Positions 9,416-17,543 of a stretch of DNA of 64,000 nt are shown here, piece by piece. This stretch comes from CAYVIB01 sp964451365 (lineage in GTDB: Bacteria > Pseudomonadota > Gammaproteobacteria > Pseudomonadales > Cellvibrionaceae). Below the pieces are notes generated by a model that was not told where the DNA came from, ran no database searches, and worked only from the letters and a program-made list of their open reading frames with translations. The DNA lies in NCBI GenBank assembly GCA_964451365.1, contig CAYVIB010000020.1, positions 1-64,000 of the forward strand, read 5' to 3'. The position numbers and the translations under genes were made by a program. The number at the start of each line of letters is the position of its first letter. The stretch's first letter is position 1.

Positions 9416-9796
9416 TTAGTCAAATGAATCACCGTCGTCCGATGCTTCAATCTCACAGAGTAGAGGATGTTCGTTCTGCCGGGCGTATTGATTCACCTGT
9501 GCCGCCTTGGTTTCCGCCACATCCCTGGAGTACACACCGCATACCGCCTTACCCTTGGTATGGACCGTCAGCATCACATGGGTTGCTTTTTCCCGATTCA
9601 TGTAGAAAAAGCGCTCAAGAATCTCAACGACAAACTCCATCGGGGTATAGTCGTCATTCAACATGACGACTTTATATAGAGGTGGTCGCTTCAGTTTCGG
9701 CTTTTCTTCCTGTACCGCAACCCCACCACCGTCTACAACGGAGTCCTCATCACTCTCTTTACTTAATGTTAGTAGAAGATTTTCAAGATTACCCAT
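9416..9796 (-). CDS. clpS: ClpS, N-degron adaptor of ClpA
   Basis: Adaptor that binds N-terminal Leu, Phe, Trp or Tyr and delivers substrates to ClpA. The 126 residues have a flexible acidic N-terminal extension of ~35 residues and the ClpS core. The core shows KVVMLNDDYTPMEFVVEIL, which includes the ligand-pocket Asn-Asp-Asp, and MLTVHTKGKAVCGVYSRDVAE. The extension is a little longer than in E. coli (106 residues); the first ATG has only a weak, distant AAAGG upstream, so a shorter start is possible. It lies directly upstream of clpA and divergent from cspD. Confidence 0.95.
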   Translation of the reverse strand: MGNLENLLLTLSKESDEDSVVDGGGVAVQEEKPKLKRPPLYKVVMLNDDYTPMEFVVEILERFFYMNREKATHVMLTVHTKGKAVCGVYSRDVAETKAAQVNQYARQNEHPLLCEIEASDDGDSFD

Positions 9797-9889
9797 GGAT
9801 TAGTACAACCTTTGAAAACGTTATAGATTCCAATTTTAACCGAACCGAAAATTAGCAGACAGGCTTTTACCGGAATATGCGGCAAAAAC

Positions 9890-9918
9890 TTGACAATAGC
9901 CTTTTGGTTGTTTACAAA
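9890..9918 (+). promoter_or_regulatory. Probable sigma-70 promoter of cspD
   Basis: TTGACA (9890-9895), a 17-base spacer and TACAAA (9913-9918). It would give a 5' leader of roughly 85-90 bases before the cspD ATG, a length common for cold-shock-family genes. It lies in the 216-base divergent gap between clpS and cspD. Confidence 0.55.
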
Positions 9919-10012
9919 GTGTGCAAATGCAGGAATGCATAAAAAAACCAATAAGAACAAGCGCTCCAGGAATTTAATAGGGGCCACCAAACAATTTTAA
10001 AGGGACCAAGTT

Positions 10013-10306
10013 ATGCCTACTGGCACTGTAAAGTGGTTTAATAACGCAAAAGGCTTTGGATTCATACTGCCGGATGGCGGTGGAGAAGATCTTTTTGCCC
10101 ACTATTCTTCAATAGAAATGGACGGATACCGTACACTTAAGGCAGGACAGCCGGTGACATTTGAAGTCGAGAAGGGCGATAAAGGGCTCCACGCTAAAAA
10201 GATCCAGGTGGTCAGGGAAAAAGCTGAATCCGCAACGGAGGATTCAAGTTCGGACGCGGAGGATTCCAGTTCCGAATCCCCCCAGCCTTTGGCAGCCGAA
10301 GCCTGA
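10013..10306 (+). CDS. cspD: Cold-shock domain protein, CspD type
   Basis: A 97-residue single-strand nucleic-acid-binding protein. The cold-shock domain spans residues 1-~68, with RNP1 (KGFGFI) and RNP2 (DLFAHYSSI). The ~28-residue C-terminal tail is Ser/Glu/Asp-rich and probably disordered; it is longer than in the classic CspA group. AAGGGA 8 bases before the ATG is a good ribosome binding site. The place next to clpS-clpA is the conserved cspD locus. In E. coli CspD is induced in stationary phase and inhibits replication; whether that holds here is inferred from the family. Confidence 0.93.
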   Translation: MPTGTVKWFNNAKGFGFILPDGGGEDLFAHYSSIEMDGYRTLKAGQPVTFEVEKGDKGLHAKKIQVVREKAESATEDSSSDAEDSSSESPQPLAAEA

Positions 10307-10351
10307 CAGCCGGTTAGACCACGACTTAAAGTAAAAAGTCACGCAACATAG

Positions 10352-10388
10352 AAAAGACGTTCAAGATACTAATCTTAAACGTCTTTTT
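10352..10388. terminator. Bidirectional intrinsic terminator between cspD and icd
   Basis: A 10-bp stem with AAAAGACGTT on the left and its complement on the right, extended by AAGAT/ATCTT after one mismatch. A-rich and T-rich edges allow it to work in both directions. It sits in the convergent gap between cspD and icd. Confidence 0.85.
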
Positions 10389-10418
10389 GTGTTGCCTGGA
10401 ATTTGCGCATGCACCAGG

Positions 10419-12641
10419 CTATTTGAAACTGTCCAGGGTGCTGTTAAGTGCCTGGCTCGGGCGCATGGCCGCTATTGTCAGCTTTTCATCCGGCCGATAG
10501 TAGCCGCCGATATCCACCGGCTTGCCCTGTGCCGCATTCAACTCTGCCACGATAACGGATTCGTTGTCACTCAACTGCCGGGCCACATCGGTAAAACGCT
10601 CACGCAACTCCTCATCCCGGGTCTGCTCCGCCAGTGCCTGCGCCCAATAAAGCGCCAGATAATAATGACTTCCGCGATTATCCAACTCCCCTGTCTTTCG
10701 GGAGGGTGACTTATCGTTGAGCAGGAATTTGGCCGTCGCCTGGTCCAGGGTATCCGCAAGTACCCTGGCTTTTGGGTTACCCGCCACTTCGCTCAAATGT
10801 TCGAGTGAGGCGGACAGAGCCAAAAATTCACCCAGCGAATCCCAGCGCAAATGCCCTTCCTCCACAAATTGCTGGACATGTTTCGGCGCCGAACCACCGG
10901 CACCGGTTTCGAACAGGCCGCCGCCGTTCATCAGGGGGACAATGGACAGCATTTTGGCGCTGGTACCCAGCTCAAGAATCGGAAACAGGTCCGTCAGGTA
11001 GTCCCGCAGAACATTACCGGTTACGGAAATCGTATCCTCTCCCTCTTTGGCGCGTTGCAAGGAAAACCGTGTGGCTTCCACCGGCGACATAACACGGATA
11101 TCCAAACCCTCGGTATCGTGCCGGAGAAGGTAACGATTGACCTTCTCAATTAACTGCGCATCGTGCGCCCGGTTCTTGTCCAGCCAGAACACTGCCGGGG
11201 CACCGGTGGCGCGGGCGCGGTTGACAGCCAGTTTCACCCAGTCCTGGACCGGGGCATCCTTGGTCTGGCACATCCGCCAGATATCGCCCTCTTCCACCGG
11301 GTGTTCGAGAAGCACATTACCCGCCTGGTCTGTTACCCGCACTGTACCGTTGTCCGGTGTCAGGAAGGTTTTATCATGTGAACCGTACTCCTCCGCCTTT
11401 TGGGCCATCAGGCCCACGTTGGGCACGCTGCCCATGGTGCACGGATCGAAGGCACCGTTTTTTTTACAGAAGTCGATGGTTTCCTGGTAGACACCGGCGT
11501 AGCTGCGGTCCGGGATAATCGCCTTGGTATCGTGCAACTTACCATCCGGCCCCCACATTTTGCCGGAGGAGCGGATCGCCGCGGGCATTGACGCGTCGAT
11601 AATCACATCGCTGGGCACATGCAAGTTTGTGATGCCCTTATCCGAATTCACCATCGCCAGTTGCGGGCCCTTCTGATAGACGGCCGCGATATCCTCTTCG
11701 ATTTCTGCGCGCTTATCAGCCGCCAAGGTGGCAATTTTGCTATACAGATCACCCAATCCGTTATTCGGGTCAAAACCCACTTCGTTTAGTGGGGCTTTAT
11801 GTTTTTCCAGAACATCTTTAAAGAACACCGACACCGCATGACCAAAAATAATCGGGTCGGAAACTTTCATCATGGTGGCTTTCAAATGTACCGAAAGCAG
11901 GACGTCCTGCTTTCGCGCATCATCGATCTGCCCCGCCAGAAACCGGCACAGCTCGCGGCGGCTCATTACCGCCGCGTCGATGACCTCACCCGCCAGCAGC
12001 GGGGTTTTTTCTTTCAGTATCTCGACCGTACCGTCATCGGCGACAAATTCAATTTTGACAGCGACCGGCTCGGCCACGGTGACCGATTTTTCGCTGCCGT
12101 AGAAATCACCGTTGTCCATACTGGCCACGTGGGATTTTGACTCGGCCGACCACTCGCCCATCGAATGAGGATTGTTGCGGGCATACTCCTTCACCGAGGC
12201 CGGCGCGCGGCGATCCGAATTCCCCTCGCGCAATACCGGGTTTACCGCACTGCCCTTGACTTTGTCATAGCGGGCCTTGATGCCGGCTTCTTCATCATTC
12301 TTTGGCTCTTCGGGGTAATCCGGCAACGCGTAACCTTTCTGCTGTAACTCTCTGATCGCCGCTTTTAGCTGTGGGACGGATGCACTGATATTGGGCAATT
12401 TGATGATGTTGGCTTCCGGTCGCTTGGCCAGCTCACCCAGCTCCGCCAGGTCATCGGATATTCGTTGGTCTTCACGCAAATAATCGGGAAAAGTGGCCAG
12501 GATACGGCCGGACAGAGAGATATCCCGAACTTCCACCGTCACCCCCGCTGAACCCGCGAAAGCCTGGACAATGGGTAAAAACGAATAAGTCGCCAACGCT
12601 GGCGCTTCATCGGTTTCGGTGTAAATGATTTTTGATTCCAT
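10419..12641 (-). CDS. icd: NADP-dependent isocitrate dehydrogenase, monomeric type
   Basis: Oxidative decarboxylation of isocitrate to 2-oxoglutarate in the TCA cycle. The 740-residue length and the sequence (MESKIIYTETDEAPALATYS at the start, NNPHSMGEWSAESKSHVASM, the GNVLRDYLTDLFPILELGTS region, ending near AAMRPSQALN) identify the monomeric IDH family, unrelated in size to the ~420-residue E. coli enzyme. The start at 12641 has AGGA seven bases upstream; an upstream extension from 12707 would add a spurious leader. It is divergent from rluE, the usual neighbourhood in Pseudomonas. Confidence 0.96.
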   Translation of the reverse strand: MESKIIYTETDEAPALATYSFLPIVQAFAGSAGVTVEVRDISLSGRILATFPDYLREDQRISDDLAELGELAKRPEANIIKLPNISASVPQLKAAIRELQQKGYALPDYPEEPKNDEEAGIKARYDKVKGSAVNPVLREGNSDRRAPASVKEYARNNPHSMGEWSAESKSHVASMDNGDFYGSEKSVTVAEPVAVKIEFVADDGTVEILKEKTPLLAGEVIDAAVMSRRELCRFLAGQIDDARKQDVLLSVHLKATMMKVSDPIIFGHAVSVFFKDVLEKHKAPLNEVGFDPNNGLGDLYSKIATLAADKRAEIEEDIAAVYQKGPQLAMVNSDKGITNLHVPSDVIIDASMPAAIRSSGKMWGPDGKLHDTKAIIPDRSYAGVYQETIDFCKKNGAFDPCTMGSVPNVGLMAQKAEEYGSHDKTFLTPDNGTVRVTDQAGNVLLEHPVEEGDIWRMCQTKDAPVQDWVKLAVNRARATGAPAVFWLDKNRAHDAQLIEKVNRYLLRHDTEGLDIRVMSPVEATRFSLQRAKEGEDTISVTGNVLRDYLTDLFPILELGTSAKMLSIVPLMNGGGLFETGAGGSAPKHVQQFVEEGHLRWDSLGEFLALSASLEHLSEVAGNPKARVLADTLDQATAKFLLNDKSPSRKTGELDNRGSHYYLALYWAQALAEQTRDEELRERFTDVARQLSDNESVIVAELNAAQGKPVDIGGYYRPDEKLTIAAMRPSQALNSTLDSFK

Positions 12642-12857
12642 GATATTTCCTGTTGTCTGACTGGAAGATAAAGGAACGGCGCTAACTAAAAAAAGAGAAA
12701 GGGCCAAATAAACAAGAAAAATAGGCTAACTTGTGGCGCAATAATTGGCCTGCGGCTGAAAGCGGGCGCGATTATAACAGGCTTTGCCCCGACGGGTAAG
12801 TTTCCACCGGCCGCTCGACTTACCGTAAAATGGCGGCACAGAAATGAAGCACGACAT

Positions 12858-13460
12858 ATGCCTGAAATTGTTTTATTGAACAAACCTTACGATGTGCTCT
12901 GCCAGTTTAGCGATGATGCCGGCAGGCAAACACTCGCCGATATTTTGGGCTCCTCCGTCGGCATCGATTTTTATCCGGCGGGCCGGCTCGACCTCGATTC
13001 GGAAGGCCTGGTGCTGTTGACCAATGACGGCGCGTTGCAACATCGAATCAGCCACCCGCAACACAAGTTGTCGAAGGTCTATTGGGCACAGGTTGAAGGC
13101 GAAATTGAAGAAAATGCAGTCCAACAGCTCCGTAACGGAGTCATTTTAAACGATGGAAAAACCGCTCCGGCAAAAGTGAAAAAAATGGCAGCCCCGGATA
13201 TTTGGCCGCGCGACCCACCCATCCGGCAACGCAGGAATCAGCCAACCAGTTGGATCGAATTAACCATCGCCGAAGGTCGCAACCGGCAGGTGCGCCGGAT
13301 GACTGCCGCTGTCGGTTACCCCACGCTCCGGCTGATCCGGCAGGCCATCGGCCAATGGTGGCTCGACGGACTGGCGCCGGGAGAATTTCGAACCACTAGC
13401 GTCCACTTGCCCGCCGCCGCGCATAAACATTCACCGAAGAGGAAAAAGGAAAAATCATGA
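12858..13460 (+). CDS. rluE: 23S rRNA pseudouridine synthase, RluE type
   Basis: Isomerises a uridine in 23S rRNA (U2457 in E. coli). The 200-residue protein has the RsuA/RluB/E/F catalytic block GRLDLDSEGLVLLTNDG with catalytic Asp45, then KVYWAQVEG and EGRNRQVRRM. It lacks an N-terminal S4 domain, as RluE does. The lysine-rich C-terminus overlaps nudJ by four bases (ATGA). The neighbourhood icd-rluE-nudJ matches E. coli. Confidence 0.92.
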   Translation: MPEIVLLNKPYDVLCQFSDDAGRQTLADILGSSVGIDFYPAGRLDLDSEGLVLLTNDGALQHRISHPQHKLSKVYWAQVEGEIEENAVQQLRNGVILNDGKTAPAKVKKMAAPDIWPRDPPIRQRRNQPTSWIELTIAEGRNRQVRRMTAAVGYPTLRLIRQAIGQWWLDGLAPGEFRTTSVHLPAAAHKHSPKRKKEKS

Positions 13461-13906
13461 CCTGGTATCCGCATGTTACCGTCGCAGCCGTGGTTGAATC
13501 CAAGGGTAAGTTTTTGTTGGTCCACGAAAACGCCGAAGGCGGCAACGTCTATAACCAGCCGGCGGGCCACCTCGAGCAAAATGAAACACTGCTCGAAGCG
13601 GTAGTGCGCGAAACGCTGGAGGAAACCGGCTGGGTGGTGGAACCCACCTTTCTGCTGGGTATTCGCGAATACACGTCGCCGGTGAACGGCATTACCTACA
13701 TTCGCCATTCGTTTATAGCTGAACCCAAATATGAAAAAGAAAACGCCACTCTCGATGAAGACATTATCGGGCCGGTATGGATGACCCGCGAAGAAGCAAG
13801 GCGGAATTCCGCGCACCTTCGCAGCCCGCTGGTACTGCACGATATAGAAAGCTACCTGAGCGGTGTGAAATACCCCCTTTCCGTTATCTACTCACATGAC
13901 AGTTGA
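13457..13906 (+). CDS. nudJ: NUDIX phosphatase NudJ
   Basis: A 149-residue NUDIX hydrolase, in E. coli active on HMP-PP and nucleoside di/triphosphates. The Nudix box runs from Gly37 to Trp59 (Gly-x5-Glu-x7-Arg-Glu-x2-Glu-Glu-x-Gly) and keeps the metal-binding glutamates; Thr replaces the usual aliphatic residue after Arg-Glu. The start overlaps the rluE stop (ATGA), so the two are translationally coupled. In E. coli mnmA follows directly; here mnmA is 25.5 kb further on, so this gene marks the left edge of the accessory block. Confidence 0.9.
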   Translation: MTWYPHVTVAAVVESKGKFLLVHENAEGGNVYNQPAGHLEQNETLLEAVVRETLEETGWVVEPTFLLGIREYTSPVNGITYIRHSFIAEPKYEKENATLDEDIIGPVWMTREEARRNSAHLRSPLVLHDIESYLSGVKYPLSVIYSHDS

Positions 13907-14083
13907 CAATGCACTGGCAGGGCGCAATTTTGTGACGCTGTAAATAACCTTTGGTGACAGGAATCGCGCTACACTTGCGCCCCGAACAAAGCCGGTTTTG
14001 CAGTGGCAATTGGTACGTGTATTGCTCATCGATTGCCTACGCCTACAGTTGTTGTCACCATATGCACGTCAGAGGGAGACTCC

Positions 14084-14392
14084 ATGAGCCTTGAAAAAAA
14101 ATATTTAAAATCCAAACCCGTCTGTAAAGTTAAATTTATTGCCCCCGAGCCTATCGTTAAGGACGCCAAAGCGGTTTTTTTAGCGGGTGATTTCAACAAC
14201 TGGGACTTTGAATCCACCCAACTCCGCAAGCAGAAAAACGGTACCTACGCGGCGACACTGGAACTGGAAGCCGGCGCGGAATACGAATACCGCTATGTTG
14301 TCGATGGCGAACGCTGGGAGAATGACTACGCAGCGGATAAATACGTGCCCAGTGGGGTGGGCAACGTCGATAATTCGGTAGTGGTGGTTTAA
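14084..14392 (+). CDS. Stand-alone CBM48 / isoamylase N-terminal-like protein
   Basis: A 102-residue single-domain protein with the early-set beta-sandwich motif AVFLAGDFNNWDFESTQL and YEYRYVVDGERWENDYAADKY. This is the glycogen-binding module found in AMPK beta subunits and branching enzymes. The ATG at 14084 follows AGGGAG at a good distance; an upstream frame from 14003 has no family support. No catalytic domain is attached and no glycogen gene is adjacent. It may bind alpha-glucan or act as a regulatory or adaptor protein; the function is unknown. It converges on rapA. Confidence 0.75.
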   Translation: MSLEKKYLKSKPVCKVKFIAPEPIVKDAKAVFLAGDFNNWDFESTQLRKQKNGTYAATLELEAGAEYEYRYVVDGERWENDYAADKYVPSGVGNVDNSVVVV

Positions 14393-14401
14393 ATGGCGTT
14401 C

Positions 14402-14442
14402 GGCGGGTGGCACCCGAAGTGTCGGACCATCGCTTACCCGCC
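14402..14442. repeat. Dispersed palindromic repeat, copy 1
   Basis: The arms GGCGGGT (14402-14408) and ACCCGCC (14436-14442) enclose an interior nearly identical to that of a second copy at 31106-31144 (two mismatches in 39 bases). It lies in the convergent gap between the CBM48 gene and rapA. Confidence 0.8.
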
Positions 14443-14449
14443 CTTGTAT

Positions 14450-17071
14450 CTATGGTGTGACCACGATTAATCGCAACGCCGACAGCTGAATATGCGCGTG
14501 GTGCTCAAATGCATTTGCCACTCCCGCGTGTTTTGTTGCCAACGCTTCAACTTCATCTTCGCTGATATGCGGATTGGATTTTTTTAGCTGCCGCAGGCGC
14601 TGGATTTCGTTGGTGTAGAATGCATCCGCCTGTTCCCGCGCATCATTGATACTGTTTTGTTTTTGATCGTTGGCAAATTGCTCCGCCTTTCTGAACCATT
14701 CCGGAATATCATTTTTGCGCGACTTGATAATCTCTCGCGCCAGATGCTTTTTAACCGGCTGCAGCGACGTTTGCAGCACCTCCTCCGACAGAACACCGGA
14801 CAGATCATTATCACCAATGTCCAACAACAGTACCCGCAATGACTGATTGCTTAAAAAAGGCAGGCAGGCGGTTGCACAGTCAGACTGGATCACAATGCTG
14901 TAACACGCTTCCAACAGACAGTGTCCCGCCGGCAACTGTTTGTTGCGCAGGGTGGCAACCGACGCGGAACCGAACTCTGAATGGTGTAACAGCTCCCAGA
15001 GGCCTTCTATCAGCGGCGAATCCCAGGTAATAAACAGCAGGTCCTCTCGCGCATTGGCGATATCGCGGGAGAAGGTGACTTCCGCGCCTTCCGGCGGCAT
15101 GCCCGGCAGAGCGGGAATCAGCATCTTGTCCGATGGAATCAGGCTGTAGATACCCTCGAAGTTCTGCTCAAAGTGAAACTGCAACAGGTCGCTGGCCAGG
15201 TTGACCAGTTCGTAGGGAGTCTCCTGCTCAAACTCGCTGATCCTGATAGTAAGGTTATTGGCAAACGGCTGGCGGCAACTGTTCATTTCCAACAGCGCAT
15301 CTCGGCCGGCCCGAATATCCCGTTGCAGGTTTTCCAGTTCCTGCCTGGCTTCGGCAACCAATAGAGCGTTTTTTTCATTTCGCAGTTGCGGCCAGTATTT
15401 ATCATGTATTACGCCGGCGGCCGGATTTTGCCTGCCAATACAATCGAGAATATTGTTGTACCATTCAAACAACCATTCGGCGTGGGTTCCGCTTGCCAGC
15501 GGCACGTGAATATTGACATCGCGTGCCTGGCCTATGCGGTCCAGCCGCCCGATACGCTGTTCCAGCAGGTCCGGGTGGTCCGGCAGATCTAGGCAGACGA
15601 GGTGACAACTGAATTGAAAGTTGCGCCCCTCGCTGCCGATTTCGGAACACAGCAACAACGGAGTCCCGCCTTCCGTATCGGCAAAATAAGCGGCAGCGCG
15701 ATCCCGCTCGATCAGCGTCTGCTCTTCGTGAAACACGGCGGAGTCGATGCCGTGCTTTTGCCAGAGGTAATTTTCGCAATCCTTCACCTGGTCGATTGAA
15801 TGGCATATCGCCAATACTTTTTCGCCCGCCATCGATTTGAGCCACAGGGCGAGCCATTCGTATTTGGTTTCCCAGCTTTCGTCATCTACTTCGTGTTTTT
15901 GCACGATGCGTTGTGGAAAACCTTCCACCGCGCGACGAACATTGCGAAACATCACCCGGCCGATGCCGTGTCGGTCCAACAGCTGATTGACCAACTCGTC
16001 TTCGGAAAGTGACGTATCCAGATCGTATTGCTCGATCAGTTCCGCTCGCGTTGCCGGCAGCCGCTTGATCTTGTCGTTGAGTAGCGCATAATTTTTTTCT
16101 TCCGCCTTAAAGGTTTCGATATCGGTAAACTTGGCGGGGTCGAGCAGTTTTAAGCGGGCAAAATGGCTTTTAACGCCCAATTGTTCCGGCGTGGCGGTTA
16201 ATAAAACAAGGTGGGGTATTTTTTCCGCCAGCGCCGCGAGGGAATCAAATTGTTCGGAGCCGGTTTGTATGTGATGGGCCTCGTCAACAATCAGCAAGTC
16301 GAAATCCGTCTCCATTATCCGTGTGGACTCCATTGCAACAGCGGAATGGGGAACAATGTGGACCCGTCCACTTTCAAAATCGTGTTCTTCCGCCGAATAA
16401 AGATCCGGCGTTAAACTGAACTTGCGTACCAGTTCAACAAGCCACTGTACCTGCAGCGCATCCGGTACAAAGATTACCGCGCGCTGAACGCGCTCCAGCT
16501 TGATCAGCCGGGCGAGAATCATGCCCGCCTCGATGGTTTTGCCCAACCCCACTTCATCGGCCAGCAGCGCTCTCACCCGCTCGCGATTACACGCCTGCCA
16601 GGTAACATAAAGTTGGTGAGGAATCAGGTTTGCGCGACTGCCCAGCAAACCGTTCAATTGCGAGCGCCACACCCGGCTGATCGCATTATCCAGGGAGCGG
16701 CGGAAGGAAAACCATCTCGGATTGTCCACCTGCCCGGTCATCAGCCGCATGTAGGGCTGGTTCAACCGCACCTCGCCCGCCAGGGAAGTTTCCACCACGA
16801 GTTTTTCATGGCCGATGTCGTAAATCAGCAGTCCGTCTTTTTCGTGCACCTGAACGATGGTGCCGCGGGTGCCGTCCCGCAGTTCGATTTCATCATCGAC
16901 ATCAAAGCGAATGCGTGTTAGTGGCGCCCGTTGCGCCGCGTAACGGCGTTCAACATCCGCCTGTTCAAAAAATAATGTAACCGCGCGCTGATCGACGTTG
17001 GTGACGAGGCCCAGCCCCAGTTCCGGTTCCGAATCGACAACCCAACGTTGCCCTTGCATAAATTCTGTCAT
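14450..17071 (-). CDS. rapA: RNA polymerase-associated SWI/SNF ATPase RapA
   Basis: Swi2/Snf2 ATPase that recycles RNA polymerase. The 873-residue product starts with the RapA N-terminal fold (GQRWVVDSEPELGLG). The helicase core has Walker A-like DEVGLGKTIEAG near residue 175, the DEAH box near 265 and C-terminal motifs including DLPDHPDLLEQRIGRLDRIGQ. It is about 95 residues shorter than E. coli RapA (968), mostly in the C-terminal half. No strong ribosome binding site precedes any of the possible starts; the ATG at 17071 is chosen, and a TTG nine bases upstream is the alternative. Confidence 0.92.
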   Translation of the reverse strand: MTEFMQGQRWVVDSEPELGLGLVTNVDQRAVTLFFEQADVERRYAAQRAPLTRIRFDVDDEIELRDGTRGTIVQVHEKDGLLIYDIGHEKLVVETSLAGEVRLNQPYMRLMTGQVDNPRWFSFRRSLDNAISRVWRSQLNGLLGSRANLIPHQLYVTWQACNRERVRALLADEVGLGKTIEAGMILARLIKLERVQRAVIFVPDALQVQWLVELVRKFSLTPDLYSAEEHDFESGRVHIVPHSAVAMESTRIMETDFDLLIVDEAHHIQTGSEQFDSLAALAEKIPHLVLLTATPEQLGVKSHFARLKLLDPAKFTDIETFKAEEKNYALLNDKIKRLPATRAELIEQYDLDTSLSEDELVNQLLDRHGIGRVMFRNVRRAVEGFPQRIVQKHEVDDESWETKYEWLALWLKSMAGEKVLAICHSIDQVKDCENYLWQKHGIDSAVFHEEQTLIERDRAAAYFADTEGGTPLLLCSEIGSEGRNFQFSCHLVCLDLPDHPDLLEQRIGRLDRIGQARDVNIHVPLASGTHAEWLFEWYNNILDCIGRQNPAAGVIHDKYWPQLRNEKNALLVAEARQELENLQRDIRAGRDALLEMNSCRQPFANNLTIRISEFEQETPYELVNLASDLLQFHFEQNFEGIYSLIPSDKMLIPALPGMPPEGAEVTFSRDIANAREDLLFITWDSPLIEGLWELLHHSEFGSASVATLRNKQLPAGHCLLEACYSIVIQSDCATACLPFLSNQSLRVLLLDIGDNDLSGVLSEEVLQTSLQPVKKHLAREIIKSRKNDIPEWFRKAEQFANDQKQNSINDAREQADAFYTNEIQRLRQLKKSNPHISEDEVEALATKHAGVANAFEHHAHIQLSALRLIVVTP

Positions 17072-17118
17072 GGAATCCAATTGTGGTGTTAAAAAAAGGA
17101 AATTAAAAACTGAAAGGT

Positions 17119-17424
17119 TTAAATGTTGTTTGCGCTTGCCGATTTACCACTAATCAATGCCAGTTTTTCATGGCGCTTAAGCTGTTTGATTTCATATTCC
17201 CGCTTTTGTGCCTCGGTGCGATTGGAGGTAATTTCGGAGTAAAGTAACGCGACCGGCAGTCGCGAGCGGGTGTAACGCGATGCCTTGCCGGCATTGTGTT
17301 GGGCAAGGCGGCGTTGCAATTCCGTGGTAATACCGGTGTAAAGGGTCCGGTCACCGCATTCGAGAATATAAACATACCAATGATTTGTCTCTCTTTCACC
17401 TGCCACTGTCACTTTTCCTGGCAC
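17119..17424 (-). CDS. GIY-YIG domain protein (UPF0213 / YhbQ type)
   Basis: A protein of up to 101 residues with a single GIY-YIG nuclease-like domain: WYVYILECGDRTLYTGIT, then LAQHNAGKASRYTR and the EYEIKQLKRHEK helix. Such stand-alone proteins are probable DNA-processing enzymes of uncertain role. The start is uncertain: GTG at 17424 gives the longest product, while GTG at 17412 has AGGA four bases upstream. The start region carries a short direct repeat (about 18 bases, 17416-17456). It lies just upstream of rapA on the same strand. Confidence 0.8.
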   Translation of the reverse strand: MPGKVTVAGERETNHWYVYILECGDRTLYTGITTELQRRLAQHNAGKASRYTRSRLPVALLYSEITSNRTEAQKREYEIKQLKRHEKLALISGKSASANNI

Positions 17425-17471
17425 TGTATTTTTTCTGGCACTGTATCTTTTCCAGGCACAGCCTTTGGCAT

Positions 17472-17498
17472 AAAAAAAGCCACTCTATGAAGTGGCTT
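17472..17498 (-). terminator. Intrinsic terminator of the GH3 gene
   Basis: An 8-bp stem (17477-17484 with 17491-17498) followed on the minus strand by a run of T (17472-17478). It lies about 45 bases past the stop codon of the GH3 gene. Confidence 0.75.
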
Positions 17499-17543
17499 TA
17501 GACCTATCCAATATTGAGATGGACGCTACTTTATACGAATTAG

